The position numbers were made by a program, and so were the translations under genes. From contig CAVOQV010000020.1 of the NCBI GenBank assembly GCA_963698435.1, forward strand, positions 186,001 through 250,000: a stretch of 64,000 nucleotides of DNA, given 5' to 3'. Of this stretch, positions 12,101 through 19,632 are shown in pieces. The DNA comes from Sva-07 sp963698435 (GTDB lineage: Bacteria > Actinomycetota > Acidimicrobiia > Acidimicrobiales > Ilumatobacteraceae). Under the pieces are notes generated by a model, which saw nothing but the letters and a program-made list of their open reading frames with translations, was not told the origin of the DNA and did not search any database. How positions within the stretch are numbered: the first letter of the stretch is position 1; the number at the start of each line of letters is the position of its first letter.

Positions 12101-12876
12101 TTGACCTTGCGGATGATCTCCTCGTACGCGGCGAGGAAGCCGTTGAAGTCCAACGTGTCGCATTCGCGGATCACCGGCACGAGCAAGGTGCGGCTGCCGT
12201 CTGGCTTCTCCTTGTCGACGGCGAGGCTCATGTTGACGTGCGGGTGCTCGACGAGGCGCGGCTTGCCGTCGTCGCCCAGCACGTACGTGTTCTTCATGGC
12301 CGGCACCGCGTCGGCGATCGCCCGGACGATGGCCCAACCGATCAGGTGGGTGAAGCTGATCTTGGTCTGACCGGTACGCGCCCGGAATCCGTTGATCACC
12401 TTGCGGTTGACCTCGAGCAGCTTCGCGGGAACGTTGCGGAAACTGGTCGCCGTGGGAACGGTGAGACTGGCCTCCATGTTTCGCGCGATCGCGGCGCCGG
12501 CGCCGCGGATCGGCGTGCCGGGCTCGTCGGCGGGCACGTCTCCAGCAGGTTCGGATCCGGCAGCAGGTACCGGTGCAGCGGCGGGTGCCGCAGGTGCCGC
12601 GCGAGAAACGGGAGCGGGGCTGGGCGCTGCGTCACCGTTGGGGTGAACGGTGTCGGACGTCGCTCGATGAGCCTCGGCAACCGCCTGCACGGCGGGTGAG
12701 GTCGCAGCAGCTGCGGCGACACTCGGCGCCTGCGAGTGGTAGTCGGCGAAGAACTCCTGCCAGGACTGGCTCACCGATGCCGGGTCGGCCACGAACTGCT
12801 CGTACATCTCCTCGACGAGCCAGGAATTCGCCCCGAACCCCGACCCCTGACCATCTGGTGCTGCCACGGGCGACAT
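9181..12876 (-). CDS. kgd: Multifunctional 2-oxoglutarate decarboxylase/dehydrogenase E1-E2 protein
   Basis: This is the actinobacterial 2-oxoglutarate metabolism enzyme (SucA/Kgd/OdhA type). A truncated E2o segment is fused to a ThDP-dependent E1o, converting 2-oxoglutarate toward succinyl-CoA or succinate semialdehyde in the TCA cycle. Using ATG 12876, the length is 1231 aa, the same as M. tuberculosis Kgd. An N-terminal segment with SWLVEEMYEQF precedes an Ala/Pro linker. The E2 acyltransferase core, including the catalytic STYDHRIIQGAE motif, sits at about 110-350, and the E1 domain with HGDAAFAGQGVV and the Mg/ThDP region fills the rest. The frame is open to 13047, but the extra residues do not resemble the family. 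It is divergent from the FtsH-like gene. Confidence 0.96.
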   Translation of the reverse strand: MSPVAAPDGQGSGFGANSWLVEEMYEQFVADPASVSQSWQEFFADYHSQAPSVAAAAATSPAVQAVAEAHRATSDTVHPNGDAAPSPAPVSRAAPAAPAAAPVPAAGSEPAGDVPADEPGTPIRGAGAAIARNMEASLTVPTATSFRNVPAKLLEVNRKVINGFRARTGQTKISFTHLIGWAIVRAIADAVPAMKNTYVLGDDGKPRLVEHPHVNMSLAVDKEKPDGSRTLLVPVIRECDTLDFNGFLAAYEEIIRKVNSNKLTVDDFQGANISLTNPGGIGTVQSVPRLMPGQAVIVGVGSIDYPAEFEGSDRRNLSSLGVSKVVTITSTYDHRIIQGAESGLFLKRVHELLLGEHDFYEDVFQALDMPYESVKWLPDTFAIDREEAMLAKQMAVAKLIRVYRVRGHLMADLDPLRWKEPLTPSELDPATYGLTIWDLDREFLTDGVGGVDKMRLGDLLGVLRDAYCRTIGVEYMHIQNTDEQKWIQEQFEARQPEVSKERKHRILERLNAAESFEKFLATKYVGTKRFGIEGAESAIPILDAVLSHAADTQFDGAVLGMAHRGRLNVLSNIMGKSYEAIFSEFEGHIDPSSVQGSGDVKYHLGIKGKYVSPSGADVAVELAANPSHLETVGPVVMGMVRALQDQIDPPGAFSVLPVLIHGDAAFAGQGVVAESLAMSDIGGYRIGGTIHLIINNQIGFTTAPQYARSSLYCSDVAKTVQAPIFHVNGDDPEACVRVADLAWEYRQRFNKDVVIDMVCYRRHGHNEGDDPSYTQPLMYKAISDRRSVRKLYVESLVRRGDITVDEAEEALSDFHDKLQVALDETRSQAPATITVPRPPRPLGVLPHIPTGVERPVLDRIFAKLTEYPEGFTIHPKLGRQFEGRAKLYADGEVDWATAEALAVGSLVLEGHPVRLAGQDSRRGTFSQRHAALIDFETGEAWIPLDDLDTDDHFWVFDSLLSEYAALGFEYGYSHANPNALVMWEAQFGDFINGAQIVIDQYIVAAEDKWGQRNGVVLLLPHGYEGQGPEHSSARIERFMTLAAEDNMQIVNTTTAANYFHLLRRQVHSERRTPLIVFSPKQGLRMKQTRSPIDALTQGSFQELLDDPGVTDPDAVTRIVFCSGKVAWDAIDERDRLGAPVAVVRVEQLYPLPTEQMLGILKKYPNARELRWLQEEPENMGAWRFIEANTWRVKEQGYDLRHVARVESGSPATGSKAIHDQELADLMERTFR

Positions 12877-13155
12877 GGTACCGGTCGGGTGGTCGCCAGG
12901 ACCGGCCGGTGCGCCGTTGGTTCGGAACCCCGGCTCGGCGGCGCCGTCGTCAGCTCCGGCCTCGACGCGTTCTGCTCGGAGCTGCGCCGGATGCAGCGAC
13001 CACGGTTCCGAGGCCTCACCAATTCTTGACCAACCCTTGACCTCCATCCGTTGACCACGCAGGGTGTTGCCGGGCTACGTTCGGTGACCAGTCGTTGCAT
13101 CGGGGTCCGACCCCTGCTGCAACGACACACAGCTCGGCGAACGAAGGGGAACCCC

Positions 13156-14941
13156 ATGGAGATGTCACGACTGAGTACCGGCGAAATGCTGTCGGGCAAG
13201 GACATCGATGCGAACGCCAATCGAGAGCGCACACGCCAGAAGCGGCTCAAGAAGTGGCTGGTGATCCTGGGAGTGGTGTTCGCCTACCTCCTGTGGCGGC
13301 TGGTGAACGACAACCCGATCCGCCTCGGGATCCCCGGCTGGTTGATGGGCAACCCCGAGATCGTCATCGCGCTCGGGTTGATCCTGATCCTCGGCACGGT
13401 GATCTTCATCCCGTTCCTCACGGCGGGGCGGTCGCCGCACACCCTGTTGCGGGCCTCCGATTCGAACATCCGTCTCGACGACGTCGTCGGCGCCGACCAG
13501 ACCAAGCGCGAGGCGATCGACAGCATGAACCTGTTCCTCGCATCGGAGACGTTCCAGCGCGAGATGGGCGGCAACGCCCGGCGCGGCGTGCTGTTCGAGG
13601 GTCCTCCCGGAACCGGCAAGACGTACCTCGCCAAGGCGATGGCGGCCGAAGCGGGGGTCCCCTTCCTGTTCGTGTCGGCCAGCGAGTTCCAGTCGATGTA
13701 CTACGGCCAGACCAACAAGAAGATCCGGTCGTTCTTCAAGGCGCTGCGCAAGGCAGCGCGCGACGAGGGCGGCGCGATCGGCTACATCGAGGAGTTCGAC
13801 GCGATCGGCGGCGCCCGCAGCGGCATGAACACCGGATCGCAGCGTGAGGGCATCGTCGGCGTCGTCAACGAGTTGCTCGTGCAGATGCAGAGCTTCGACC
13901 TGCCCACCGGCCGCCAGAAGTTCAAGGCCAACTTCATCGACTGGTTCAACGGGTTCCTGCCCGCCGACCGGCGCCGTCCGCGCCCGAAGCGCACCGAGGC
14001 GAACATCCTCATCGTCGCTGCCACGAACCGCGCCGCCGATCTCGACCCGGCGCTGCTGCGACCCGGCCGGTTCGACCGCGTGATCGGGTTCAACCTGCCC
14101 CACGCGCGCCGATCGCCTCGAGATCGCGCAGTACTACCTCGACCGCAAGAACCACGAGGAGGCGGTCACGGCGTCGCTGATCGCCGACCTGACGGCTGGC
14201 TACACGCCGGTCAAGATCGAGAAGCTCCTCGACGAGGCCCTGATCATCGCGCTGCGTTACAGCCGCACGTCGATGAACGTCACCGACGTGCTGCAGGCAC
14301 AGCTCGTGACCGAGGTCGGCGTCGCTCACGAGATGGGGTACCACCCGGACGAACGTCGCCGCATCGCCATCCACGAAGCCGGCCACACGCTCACCGCCAT
14401 CCTGACTCGTCGCGATGTGAAGATGGCATCGATTCTCCGTCGCTCGGCGGCGCTGGGCTTGGTCGCCCACGGCGACGTCGAGGAGCGGTTCCTCAAGACA
14501 CCGAGTGACGCGCGTGACCTGATCTGCGTCGCGCTCGCCGGTCGGGCTGCAGAACTCCAGGAGTATGGCGAGGCCTCGAGTGGGATCTCGTCGGACCTCG
14601 CGGTCGCCACCAACCTCGCGTCACAACTGGTCGGGCAACTCGGCAATGGTCACGGCCTGCTCAGTCTCGACGCAGCCGGCGTCCCGACGGCCGGCAACCT
14701 TGTCGCCAAGGTCTTCTCCGATGAACCGAGCCGCGAGGCCGCAGAGGCGTTGATGGTCGAGGGCGCCGACCGCGCCGCGTCGATGACGTCGAAGTACCGC
14801 GAGGCACTCCTGCGTATCGCCGATGGTCTCTGCGAGAGCGACGAACTGGAGGGCGAGCAGATCAAGGCGATCGTCGCCGAGTACGCCGACGTCACCGAAC
14901 GCCGTGGTCCCGTCCGCATCGCGCCCCTCACCACACGCTGA
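13156..14941 (+). CDS. FtsH-like membrane AAA+ metalloprotease (one-base frameshift)
   Basis: This is a two-TM (about 34-52 and 67-90) AAA+ protease of the FtsH/M41 class. Walker A GPPGTGKT is at 149-156, the second region of homology is ATNRAADLDPALLRPGRFDR, and the peptidase HEAGH zinc motif is near residue 405 with a downstream SSDLAVAT Asp ligand. Walker B reads IEEFDAIG instead of the usual IDEIDAIG. ATG 13156 has a GAAGGGGA ribosome site. The frame slips +1 between about 14098 and 14112: removing one C restores LEIAQYYLDRK and a 594-aa protein. As given, the ATPase half runs into nonsense and the protease half lacks a start. The cause is either sequencing error or real disruption. It is not necessarily the main FtsH of the cell. 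Confidence 0.8.
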
Positions 14942-14945
14942 GGGA

Positions 14946-14974
14946 TGACGTCTCGGGTCAGACCGCAGACGTCA
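14946..14974. terminator. Bidirectional hairpin between convergent genes
   Basis: This is a 29-nt odd palindrome: TGACGTCTCGGGTC, one central A, then GACCGCAGACGTCA, with 12 of 14 pairs matching. It lies between the stops of the FtsH-like gene and the convergent aldo/keto reductase gene. Its core GGTC-A-GACC resembles the larger elements at 28472 and 32173. There is no clear U-tract, so intrinsic termination is inferred from position. Confidence 0.55.
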
Positions 14975-14987
14975 CACCAGCGGGAAG

Positions 14988-15866
14988 TCAGATGCGCTCG
15001 AGTGCCTCACCGTCGAACAGCGGTGTGATGCGCTCGGCGACCACGTCCTTGCGCATCGCGTCGAGCGTGGGAGCGTCGAGCGAACCGCTCGCGGCGTCGA
15101 CGATCGCCGGAAGCAGCCGGGCGTCGCTCGTGGTGTTGAGGAACATCTGCGGGTGTGCGAGCACGAAACGAACTGCGCGGTCGATCGCGGCGGGATCGGT
15201 GAGCGGGTCGTACCAGCTGAAGCGCGGTCCGTTCTCGTCCGCCCAGCGCCCCCGCGCGATCGACTTGATGGTCTGCACCGCGATCTGACGGTCGGCGCAC
15301 ACGGCGAGCAGGTCCTCGACGTCGCTCCGGTAGCCGGTGTTGTCGAGCAGGATGAAGTTGATCGGCAACAGCACCGATGCGAAATCGAAGCGCTCGAGGC
15401 TTCGCAGGTGCATCCCAGCGATCCGGATCCCGTGTCCGGTCACCCCGATGTTGCCGACCAGCCCTTCGTCGCGGGCAACGGCGAGCGCCTCGACCGCTCC
15501 TCCCGACGCGAACGCAGCGTCCCACTCGTCGGGTTCGACGAGGTTGTGGAGCTGGATCAGGTCGACGTGGTCGACGGCCATCCGCTCCAGCGATCGTTCG
15601 AGCTCGGCCCGGGCTGCGGCGCCGCTGCGCTCGCCGGTCTTCGTTGCGAGGAACACCTCCCGTCGGTGGCCGGCCAGCCACGGCTGCAGTCGATCCTCCG
15701 ACGCGCCGTACGACGCTGCGGTGTCGATGTGGTTGATGCCCCACTCGCCGACCAGCGCCAGCGTCGCGTCGGCACGCTGCTGGCTCATGCCCCCGAGGGC
15801 CGCCGCCCCGAAGATCACCCTTGTCGACTGATGACCCGTCGGCCCGAACGGTGCGGTGGGGAGCAT
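14988..15866 (-). CDS. Aldo/keto reductase family protein
   Basis: This is a 292-aa (alpha/beta)8-barrel NADPH-dependent oxidoreductase. The catalytic Asp and Tyr lie in HIDTAASYGASED (about 42-54), the Lys in VFLATKTGER, and the His in LIQLHNL, so the AKR tetrad is complete. The C-terminal half has the usual barrel strands but a shorter end than many AKRs. The substrate cannot be told. ATG 15866 sits 42 bp from the divergent dioxygenase gene; a shared promoter region is likely. Most of the much longer open frame on this strand upstream of 15866 is a shadow of the dioxygenase gene. Confidence 0.9.
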   Translation of the reverse strand: MLPTAPFGPTGHQSTRVIFGAAALGGMSQQRADATLALVGEWGINHIDTAASYGASEDRLQPWLAGHRREVFLATKTGERSGAAARAELERSLERMAVDHVDLIQLHNLVEPDEWDAAFASGGAVEALAVARDEGLVGNIGVTGHGIRIAGMHLRSLERFDFASVLLPINFILLDNTGYRSDVEDLLAVCADRQIAVQTIKSIARGRWADENGPRFSWYDPLTDPAAIDRAVRFVLAHPQMFLNTTSDARLLPAIVDAASGSLDAPTLDAMRKDVVAERITPLFDGEALERI

Positions 15867-15908
15867 GCCGACGACGGTACCTGGGTCCGGTTCTGAGATG
15901 ATCACCGT

Positions 15909-16700
15909 GTGGACGACACGATCGAGGAGTTCCAACGCGACGGCGCAACCGTGCTGCGCGGGATCGTGGACACGCCATGGCTCGAGCTGCTCGCCGAGGG
16001 CGTCGAGTACAACCGGGCACATCCGAGCGACTGGTCGCACTGGTACACGAGCCCCGACGAGGCCATCGGATTCTGGAGCGACTACGTCACCTGGCCGGAG
16101 GTCGAGCAGTACAGGCGAGTGGTGTTCGAGAGCGGGTTGGCAGAGATCGCCGGGGCGTTGATGGGATCGGCAACGGTGCGGTTCTTCCACGAACACGTGC
16201 TGGTCAAGGAACCCGGTGCCGTCGAGCCGACACCGTGGCATCACGACGACCCGTACTACGGCATCGACGGCATGCAGAACGTCAGCATGTGGATCGCACT
16301 CGACCCGGTCCCTGCATCGGCCGGGTTGCAGTTCATCGCCGGGTCCCACCTGTGGGGGCGAAGGTTCGTACCACGCAGATTTCTCGACCAGAGCCCCTAC
16401 GGCGACGCGGACGACCACTTCGAGCTGTTGCCCGACGGCGACGAACTGGGGGAGAACGGGCGACTGCTGAGCTGGGACGTGGAGCCCGGCGACGTACTCG
16501 CGTTCCACTACCGCACACTGCATGGCGCCCCCGGCAACTCGCTGTCGACGCGACGTCGGGCGGTCAGCCTTCGGTGGCTCGGCGACGACGCCCGTTTCGG
16601 CGAACGCCCGTGGACGACCTCCCCGCCGTACGAACCGAACGGGCTCGTGGTCGGCGGTCCACTCGACGACGACCCCCGCTTCCCGCTCGTCATCGGTTGA
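15909..16700 (+). CDS. Phytanoyl-CoA dioxygenase (PhyH) family protein
   Basis: This is a 263-aa Fe(II)/2-oxoglutarate-dependent oxygenase of the PhyH family, starting at GTG 15909. The iron ligands are the HxD pair in PWHHDDPYYG (H111, D113) and a distal His in RTLHGAPGN; the 2-oxoglutarate-binding Arg is in the following RRRAVSLRW strand. These families hydroxylate varied small molecules and lipids, and the sequence gives no substrate. It is divergent from the aldo/keto reductase and followed 71 bp later by an FMN-dependent oxygenase-type gene on the same strand, suggesting a small catabolic group. Confidence 0.88.
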   Translation: MDDTIEEFQRDGATVLRGIVDTPWLELLAEGVEYNRAHPSDWSHWYTSPDEAIGFWSDYVTWPEVEQYRRVVFESGLAEIAGALMGSATVRFFHEHVLVKEPGAVEPTPWHHDDPYYGIDGMQNVSMWIALDPVPASAGLQFIAGSHLWGRRFVPRRFLDQSPYGDADDHFELLPDGDELGENGRLLSWDVEPGDVLAFHYRTLHGAPGNSLSTRRRAVSLRWLGDDARFGERPWTTSPPYEPNGLVVGGPLDDDPRFPLVIG

Positions 16701-16771
16701 GCTACACCGCTCCAGGCCCGTCGAGTACGTACGCGTCGTGGCTCGCAGCGAGCGTCGGCCAAGATGACGAC

Positions 16772-17713
16772 ATGACTCCCCCACTTCCTGCTGCGTTCGA
16801 CAACCGGGTCAGCCGCGACCTCGGCGTCGACATCCCGATCGTCCAGGCCCCGATGGGCTGGATCGCGCGTTCGCAGCTCGCCTCGGCCGTCTCGCAGGCC
16901 GGTGCCTGCGGAATCATCGAGACGTCATCGGGCGAACTCGACGCGGTCAAGGACGAGATCCGCAAGATGCGTGACCTGACCGACCGTCCGTTCGGCGTCA
17001 ACATCGCTCAGGCGTTCGTGCGCGATCCGTCGATCGCCGAGTTCGTGATCGAGCAGGGCGTCCAGTTCGTGACCACGTCGGCCGGGTCGCCGACGAAGTA
17101 CACCGGGGTGCTCAAGGCTGCCGGTCTCACCGTGTACCACGTCGTGCCGACCCTCGCTGCGGCCCTGAAGGCGGTCGACGCCGGGGTCGACGGGCTCGTC
17201 GTCGAAGGCGGAGAGGGCGGCGGTTTCAAGAGTCCGACACCCGTGTCGACCATGGTGTTGCTTCCCCTCGTGCGCTCCAAGGTCGACGTGCCGATCATCG
17301 CCGCCGGCGGGATCACCGACGGCGCCACGATGGCCGCGGCGTTCGCTCTCGGGGCCGAAGGTGTGCAGATGGGGACGCGGATGGTGTCAGCCGCCGAGTC
17401 GCCGGTCCACCAGAACTGGAAGCAGGCGATCATCGACGCGGCTGAGACGGACACGCTGTTCCTCAACCAACGCCACTCCCCGGCCCTCCGGGCGCTGCGT
17501 ACGGATCGCACCGAAGCGCTGGTGAACGCCGAGCACAACGTGTTCGGCGACTTCGGCAACCCGCAGGACCTCTACTTCGGCGGTGACATGAACGCGGCGA
17601 TCGCCCTGTCGGGCCAGGTGGCCGGCCGGATCGAGTCGGTCGAGCCGGTCTCGAAGATCATCGAGGACACGGTCGCCGAGTTCGCCGCGACGGTGGCCCG
17701 ACTCGCCAGGTGA
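16772..17713 (+). CDS. Nitronate monooxygenase / FabK-like FMN protein
   Basis: This is a 313-aa FMN-binding TIM-barrel enzyme of the nitronate monooxygenase (2-nitropropane dioxygenase) family. Typical features are the N-terminal PIVQAPMGWIA, the Gly-rich VEGGEGGGFK segment, PIIAAGGITDGATM and the phosphate-binding GAEGVQMGTRM. The family oxidises nitronates, while some members act as enoyl-ACP reductases, so a specific reaction is not assigned. ATG 16772 is preceded by weak spacing from the PhyH gene. The end is convergent with the nucleotidyltransferase gene, 16 bp apart, with a weak hairpin (TGGGCTC-A-GACCCCA) around 17725. Confidence 0.88.
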   Translation: MTPPLPAAFDNRVSRDLGVDIPIVQAPMGWIARSQLASAVSQAGACGIIETSSGELDAVKDEIRKMRDLTDRPFGVNIAQAFVRDPSIAEFVIEQGVQFVTTSAGSPTKYTGVLKAAGLTVYHVVPTLAAALKAVDAGVDGLVVEGGEGGGFKSPTPVSTMVLLPLVRSKVDVPIIAAGGITDGATMAAAFALGAEGVQMGTRMVSAAESPVHQNWKQAIIDAAETDTLFLNQRHSPALRALRTDRTEALVNAEHNVFGDFGNPQDLYFGGDMNAAIALSGQVAGRIESVEPVSKIIEDTVAEFAATVARLAR

Positions 17714-17729
17714 CGTGTGACATCTGGGC

Positions 17730-18521
17730 TCAGACCCCACCTGCAAGGCTGTCGACGACCACGTCCGTGAAAGCCACAGCGTCGAGGAGGTGGGCGCGGC
17801 TCGCCGTCCCCGGCGTGGCGCGCAGGCTGACGGCGGCGAGCAGCATGTCGGCGAAGTCGGGCGCCCGCTCGGCAGCCCAGACGCCTGCTGCCGACTTGGA
17901 TGTCACGTCGCCGGTCTCCCACGTGTAGAGCATCCGGGCCACCCCGAGCGCCACCCATTCGAGCACCGCACCGTCTGCGTTCTCGCTGTCCTGGTCGGCA
18001 TCCATCGCGGCCTGGAGGCGTTCTCCGACACCGCGCCAGTAGGTCTGGAGATTCTCGCGCACCCAGCTGCGCCGATCGGCGAGATCGACGTGGACGCCGA
18101 GGCGGTCGGCGGCGTCTCCCCGGATCGCGACGCCGCGCGTGGCGAGTGTGTACCAGACCACCGGGTTGATCTCGAAGGACTCCCCGTCGACGTGGTAGTC
18201 CCCATCGAGTACCCACGGCCGGTGCACGGCCATCGGTGGCACGACCAGGTCACCCCAGGCGACGTAGGGGCCGTCGACGGCGATCGGGACACGCTCACGG
18301 ACGAGCACCTGCGCTGCTGCGAGATCGCCGAAAAGGTCCGGGTCGGACGGGTCGGCGACCACGGCGACGACGTCGATGTCGCTGTGCAGCGTCCAGTCGC
18401 CGAGCACGGCTGAGCCGACCACGTACAGCCCTTCGATCACGCCGGGGGCCGCCTCGTCATGGGCGTCGAGCCAGGTGACGAGCGCCTCGGCGACCGCGGC
18501 CGGAAGTGCGACGGATTCCAT
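17730..18521 (-). CDS. Aminoglycoside-adenylyltransferase-like nucleotidyltransferase
   Basis: This is a 263-aa protein with the polymerase-beta-type nucleotidyltransferase signature GSAVLGDWTLHSDIDVVAVV at about 36-55 (GS...DxD). A C-terminal helical domain like that of AadA-type streptomycin/spectinomycin adenylyltransferases (DUF4111) follows. Similar chromosomal genes are widespread in environmental actinobacteria, and resistance activity is not shown by sequence alone. It is transcribed divergently from the flavin-reductase-like gene with a 35-bp gap. GC content and codon use match the neighbours, so there is no sign of recent acquisition on a mobile resistance element. Confidence 0.8.
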   Translation of the reverse strand: MESVALPAAVAEALVTWLDAHDEAAPGVIEGLYVVGSAVLGDWTLHSDIDVVAVVADPSDPDLFGDLAAAQVLVRERVPIAVDGPYVAWGDLVVPPMAVHRPWVLDGDYHVDGESFEINPVVWYTLATRGVAIRGDAADRLGVHVDLADRRSWVRENLQTYWRGVGERLQAAMDADQDSENADGAVLEWVALGVARMLYTWETGDVTSKSAAGVWAAERAPDFADMLLAAVSLRATPGTASRAHLLDAVAFTDVVVDSLAGGV

Positions 18522-18556
18522 GGTCCGAACCTACCGACGGCTCCTACCCTGACGTC

Positions 18557-19054
18557 ATGGCCCTCGACGACGAACTGACCAACCGGATCACCTGGAAGAT
18601 TCCGAACGCGCTCGCGTTGGTCGGATCCGCGCACGACGGCGAGCGCAACGGGATGACCACCAGCTGGATCACGCAGCTCTCGATGGAACCGGTGCTGATC
18701 GGCATCGGCGTCGACAACGCAGCGGTCACGCATCGGCTGATCTCGGCGAGCGGATCGTTCACCGTCAATCTGTGGGACAGCGAGAACACGCGCCCGTTCG
18801 TCAAGTTCTCCAAGCCGGCCGTCGACGATGGCGTGACCCTGAACGGTTGGGCGGTGCATGCAGCGACGACCGGCGCACCGGTCTTCGACGATGCGATCGC
18901 CTGGATGGACTGCGAGGTCCGCCACACGCTCGACCTCGGAACCCACACCCTGTTCGTCGGCGAGCTGGTCGACGGCGCCATCGGTGACGACGAGGCACGG
19001 CCGGCCGCGATGAGCGACACCCGCATGAAGTACGGCGGCGTGAAACGCCACTGA
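18557..19054 (+). CDS. Flavin reductase-like domain protein
   Basis: This 165-aa protein is composed of a flavin-reductase-like (FMN-binding split-barrel) domain. The start MALDDELTNRITWK at 18557 is followed by NALALVGSAHDGERNGMTTSW, the canonical FMN-contact segment, and the later ISASGSFTVNLWDSEN strand. Members reduce FMN or act as flavoenzymes with oxygenase partners; the FMN-dependent gene at 16772 is near but not adjacent. The frame is open to 18506, but this adds residues that overlap the divergent nucleotidyltransferase start. Substrate and partner are unknown. Confidence 0.85.
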   Translation: MALDDELTNRITWKIPNALALVGSAHDGERNGMTTSWITQLSMEPVLIGIGVDNAAVTHRLISASGSFTVNLWDSENTRPFVKFSKPAVDDGVTLNGWAVHAATTGAPVFDDAIAWMDCEVRHTLDLGTHTLFVGELVDGAIGDDEARPAAMSDTRMKYGGVKRH

Positions 19055-19146
19055 CGCCCGCTCGGGCCCCGCTGGAGCGACGGCGGGTCGGTGCCGTTGT
19101 CGACGAGCCGCGGCCGCTCGCTCGGGACCACACGGAATAATTGAAT

Positions 19147-19159
19147 ACTAAATGGTGCT
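19147..19159 (+). promoter_or_regulatory. Putative operator of the small membrane operon
   Basis: ACTAAATGGTGCT at 19147-19159 matches 11 of 13 positions with ACTAATTAGTGCT at 20459-20471, upstream of the B12-binding regulator gene. It lies in a short AT-rich patch in otherwise very GC-rich DNA, 33 bp before the first gene of the operon. Regulation by the neighbouring regulator is inferred. Confidence 0.5.
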
Positions 19160-19162
19160 GAA

Positions 19163-19183
19163 CCTTTCGAACCCAACGAAAGG
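19163..19183 (+). promoter_or_regulatory. Leader hairpin pairing the ribosome binding site
   Basis: This is a perfect 7-bp stem, CCTTTCG and CGAAAGG, with a 7-nt loop, in the 5' leader of the 19192 gene. The 3' arm contains most of the ribosome site AAAGGA (19179-19184), which lies 7 nt before ATG 19192. Folding would hide the site, so translational control is possible. Confidence 0.6.
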
Positions 19184-19191
19184 AACACCTC

Positions 19192-19410
19192 ATGCGTTCG
19201 CTCCCCACCAATCTCCGACTCAAACTCCCGTTCCTCGTGGCCGGCTTTCTGTCGTTCCTCTTCTCCGTCTGGCTCTACTTCGTCCAAGGGGAGACCACCG
19301 CAGGCATCTTCGTCGGACTCTGGGTCCCGTCGATCCACTCGCTGGGAACACTGCTGTTGGCGCCCGTGCAGACCGAGTCGAGCCGCACCTACGAGGAGGC
19401 ACGGTCATGA
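19192..19410 (+). CDS. Small two-pass membrane protein (72 aa), first gene of tiny operon
   Basis: This small protein has a basic N-terminus (RSLPTNLRLKL), a hydrophobic segment at about 12-31 (FLVAGFLSFLFSVWLYF), a short polar turn and a second one at about 38-58, then a polar tail. I do not recognise the family. ATG 19192 has an AAAGGA ribosome site, itself part of a leader hairpin. Its stop overlaps the start of the next gene (ATGA). It is followed by, and convergent with, the B12-binding regulator gene, and shares an operator-like sequence with that gene's promoter. This suggests a membrane function induced under the regulator's signal (light or cobalamin). That role is inference. Confidence 0.75.
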   Translation: MRSLPTNLRLKLPFLVAGFLSFLFSVWLYFVQGETTAGIFVGLWVPSIHSLGTLLLAPVQTESSRTYEEARS

Positions 19411-19571
19411 GTGACATCATCATCTTCACCATCGGCGTGGTCGTCTTCCTGATCACGGTCTACGGAACCATCGTCGCCGGAGGCCTCACCCTGACCGAGC
19501 GACAGCTCGACGACGATCCACTGCTCGAACCCTCGGAGTCGGGCATCCTGCCGGTGCGAGGCGACTACTGA
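19407..19571 (+). CDS. Small single-pass membrane protein (54 aa), second gene of tiny operon
   Basis: This 54-aa protein has one N-terminal hydrophobic helix (about residues 4-27, IIIFTIGVVVFLITVYGTIV) and a C-terminal acidic cytoplasmic or periplasmic tail of 25 residues (DDDPLLEPSES). ATG 19407 shares the ATGA overlap with the preceding gene, so the two are translationally coupled and the products are probably made in fixed ratio. They may form a small heteromeric membrane complex. I do not recognise the family. It ends 61 bp before the convergent regulator stop. Confidence 0.72.
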   Translation: MSDIIIFTIGVVVFLITVYGTIVAGGLTLTERQLDDDPLLEPSESGILPVRGDY

Positions 19572-19632
19572 GTCGACCGTGCCAGCGGGTCGGGGCGTGC
19601 CGGAAGCCGCTTGCTGCGAGCCGGCACCCCGA

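Noticed and set aside
12877..13047. N-terminal extension of Kgd
   Set aside because: Starting at 12876 gives exactly the known 1231-aa family length; the extension has no family similarity and covers the divergent promoter region.
17730..18521. Acquired antibiotic-resistance gene
   Set aside because: AadA-like fold is visible, but GC content matches neighbours and no mobile element flanks it; it is treated as an ordinary chromosomal nucleotidyltransferase.
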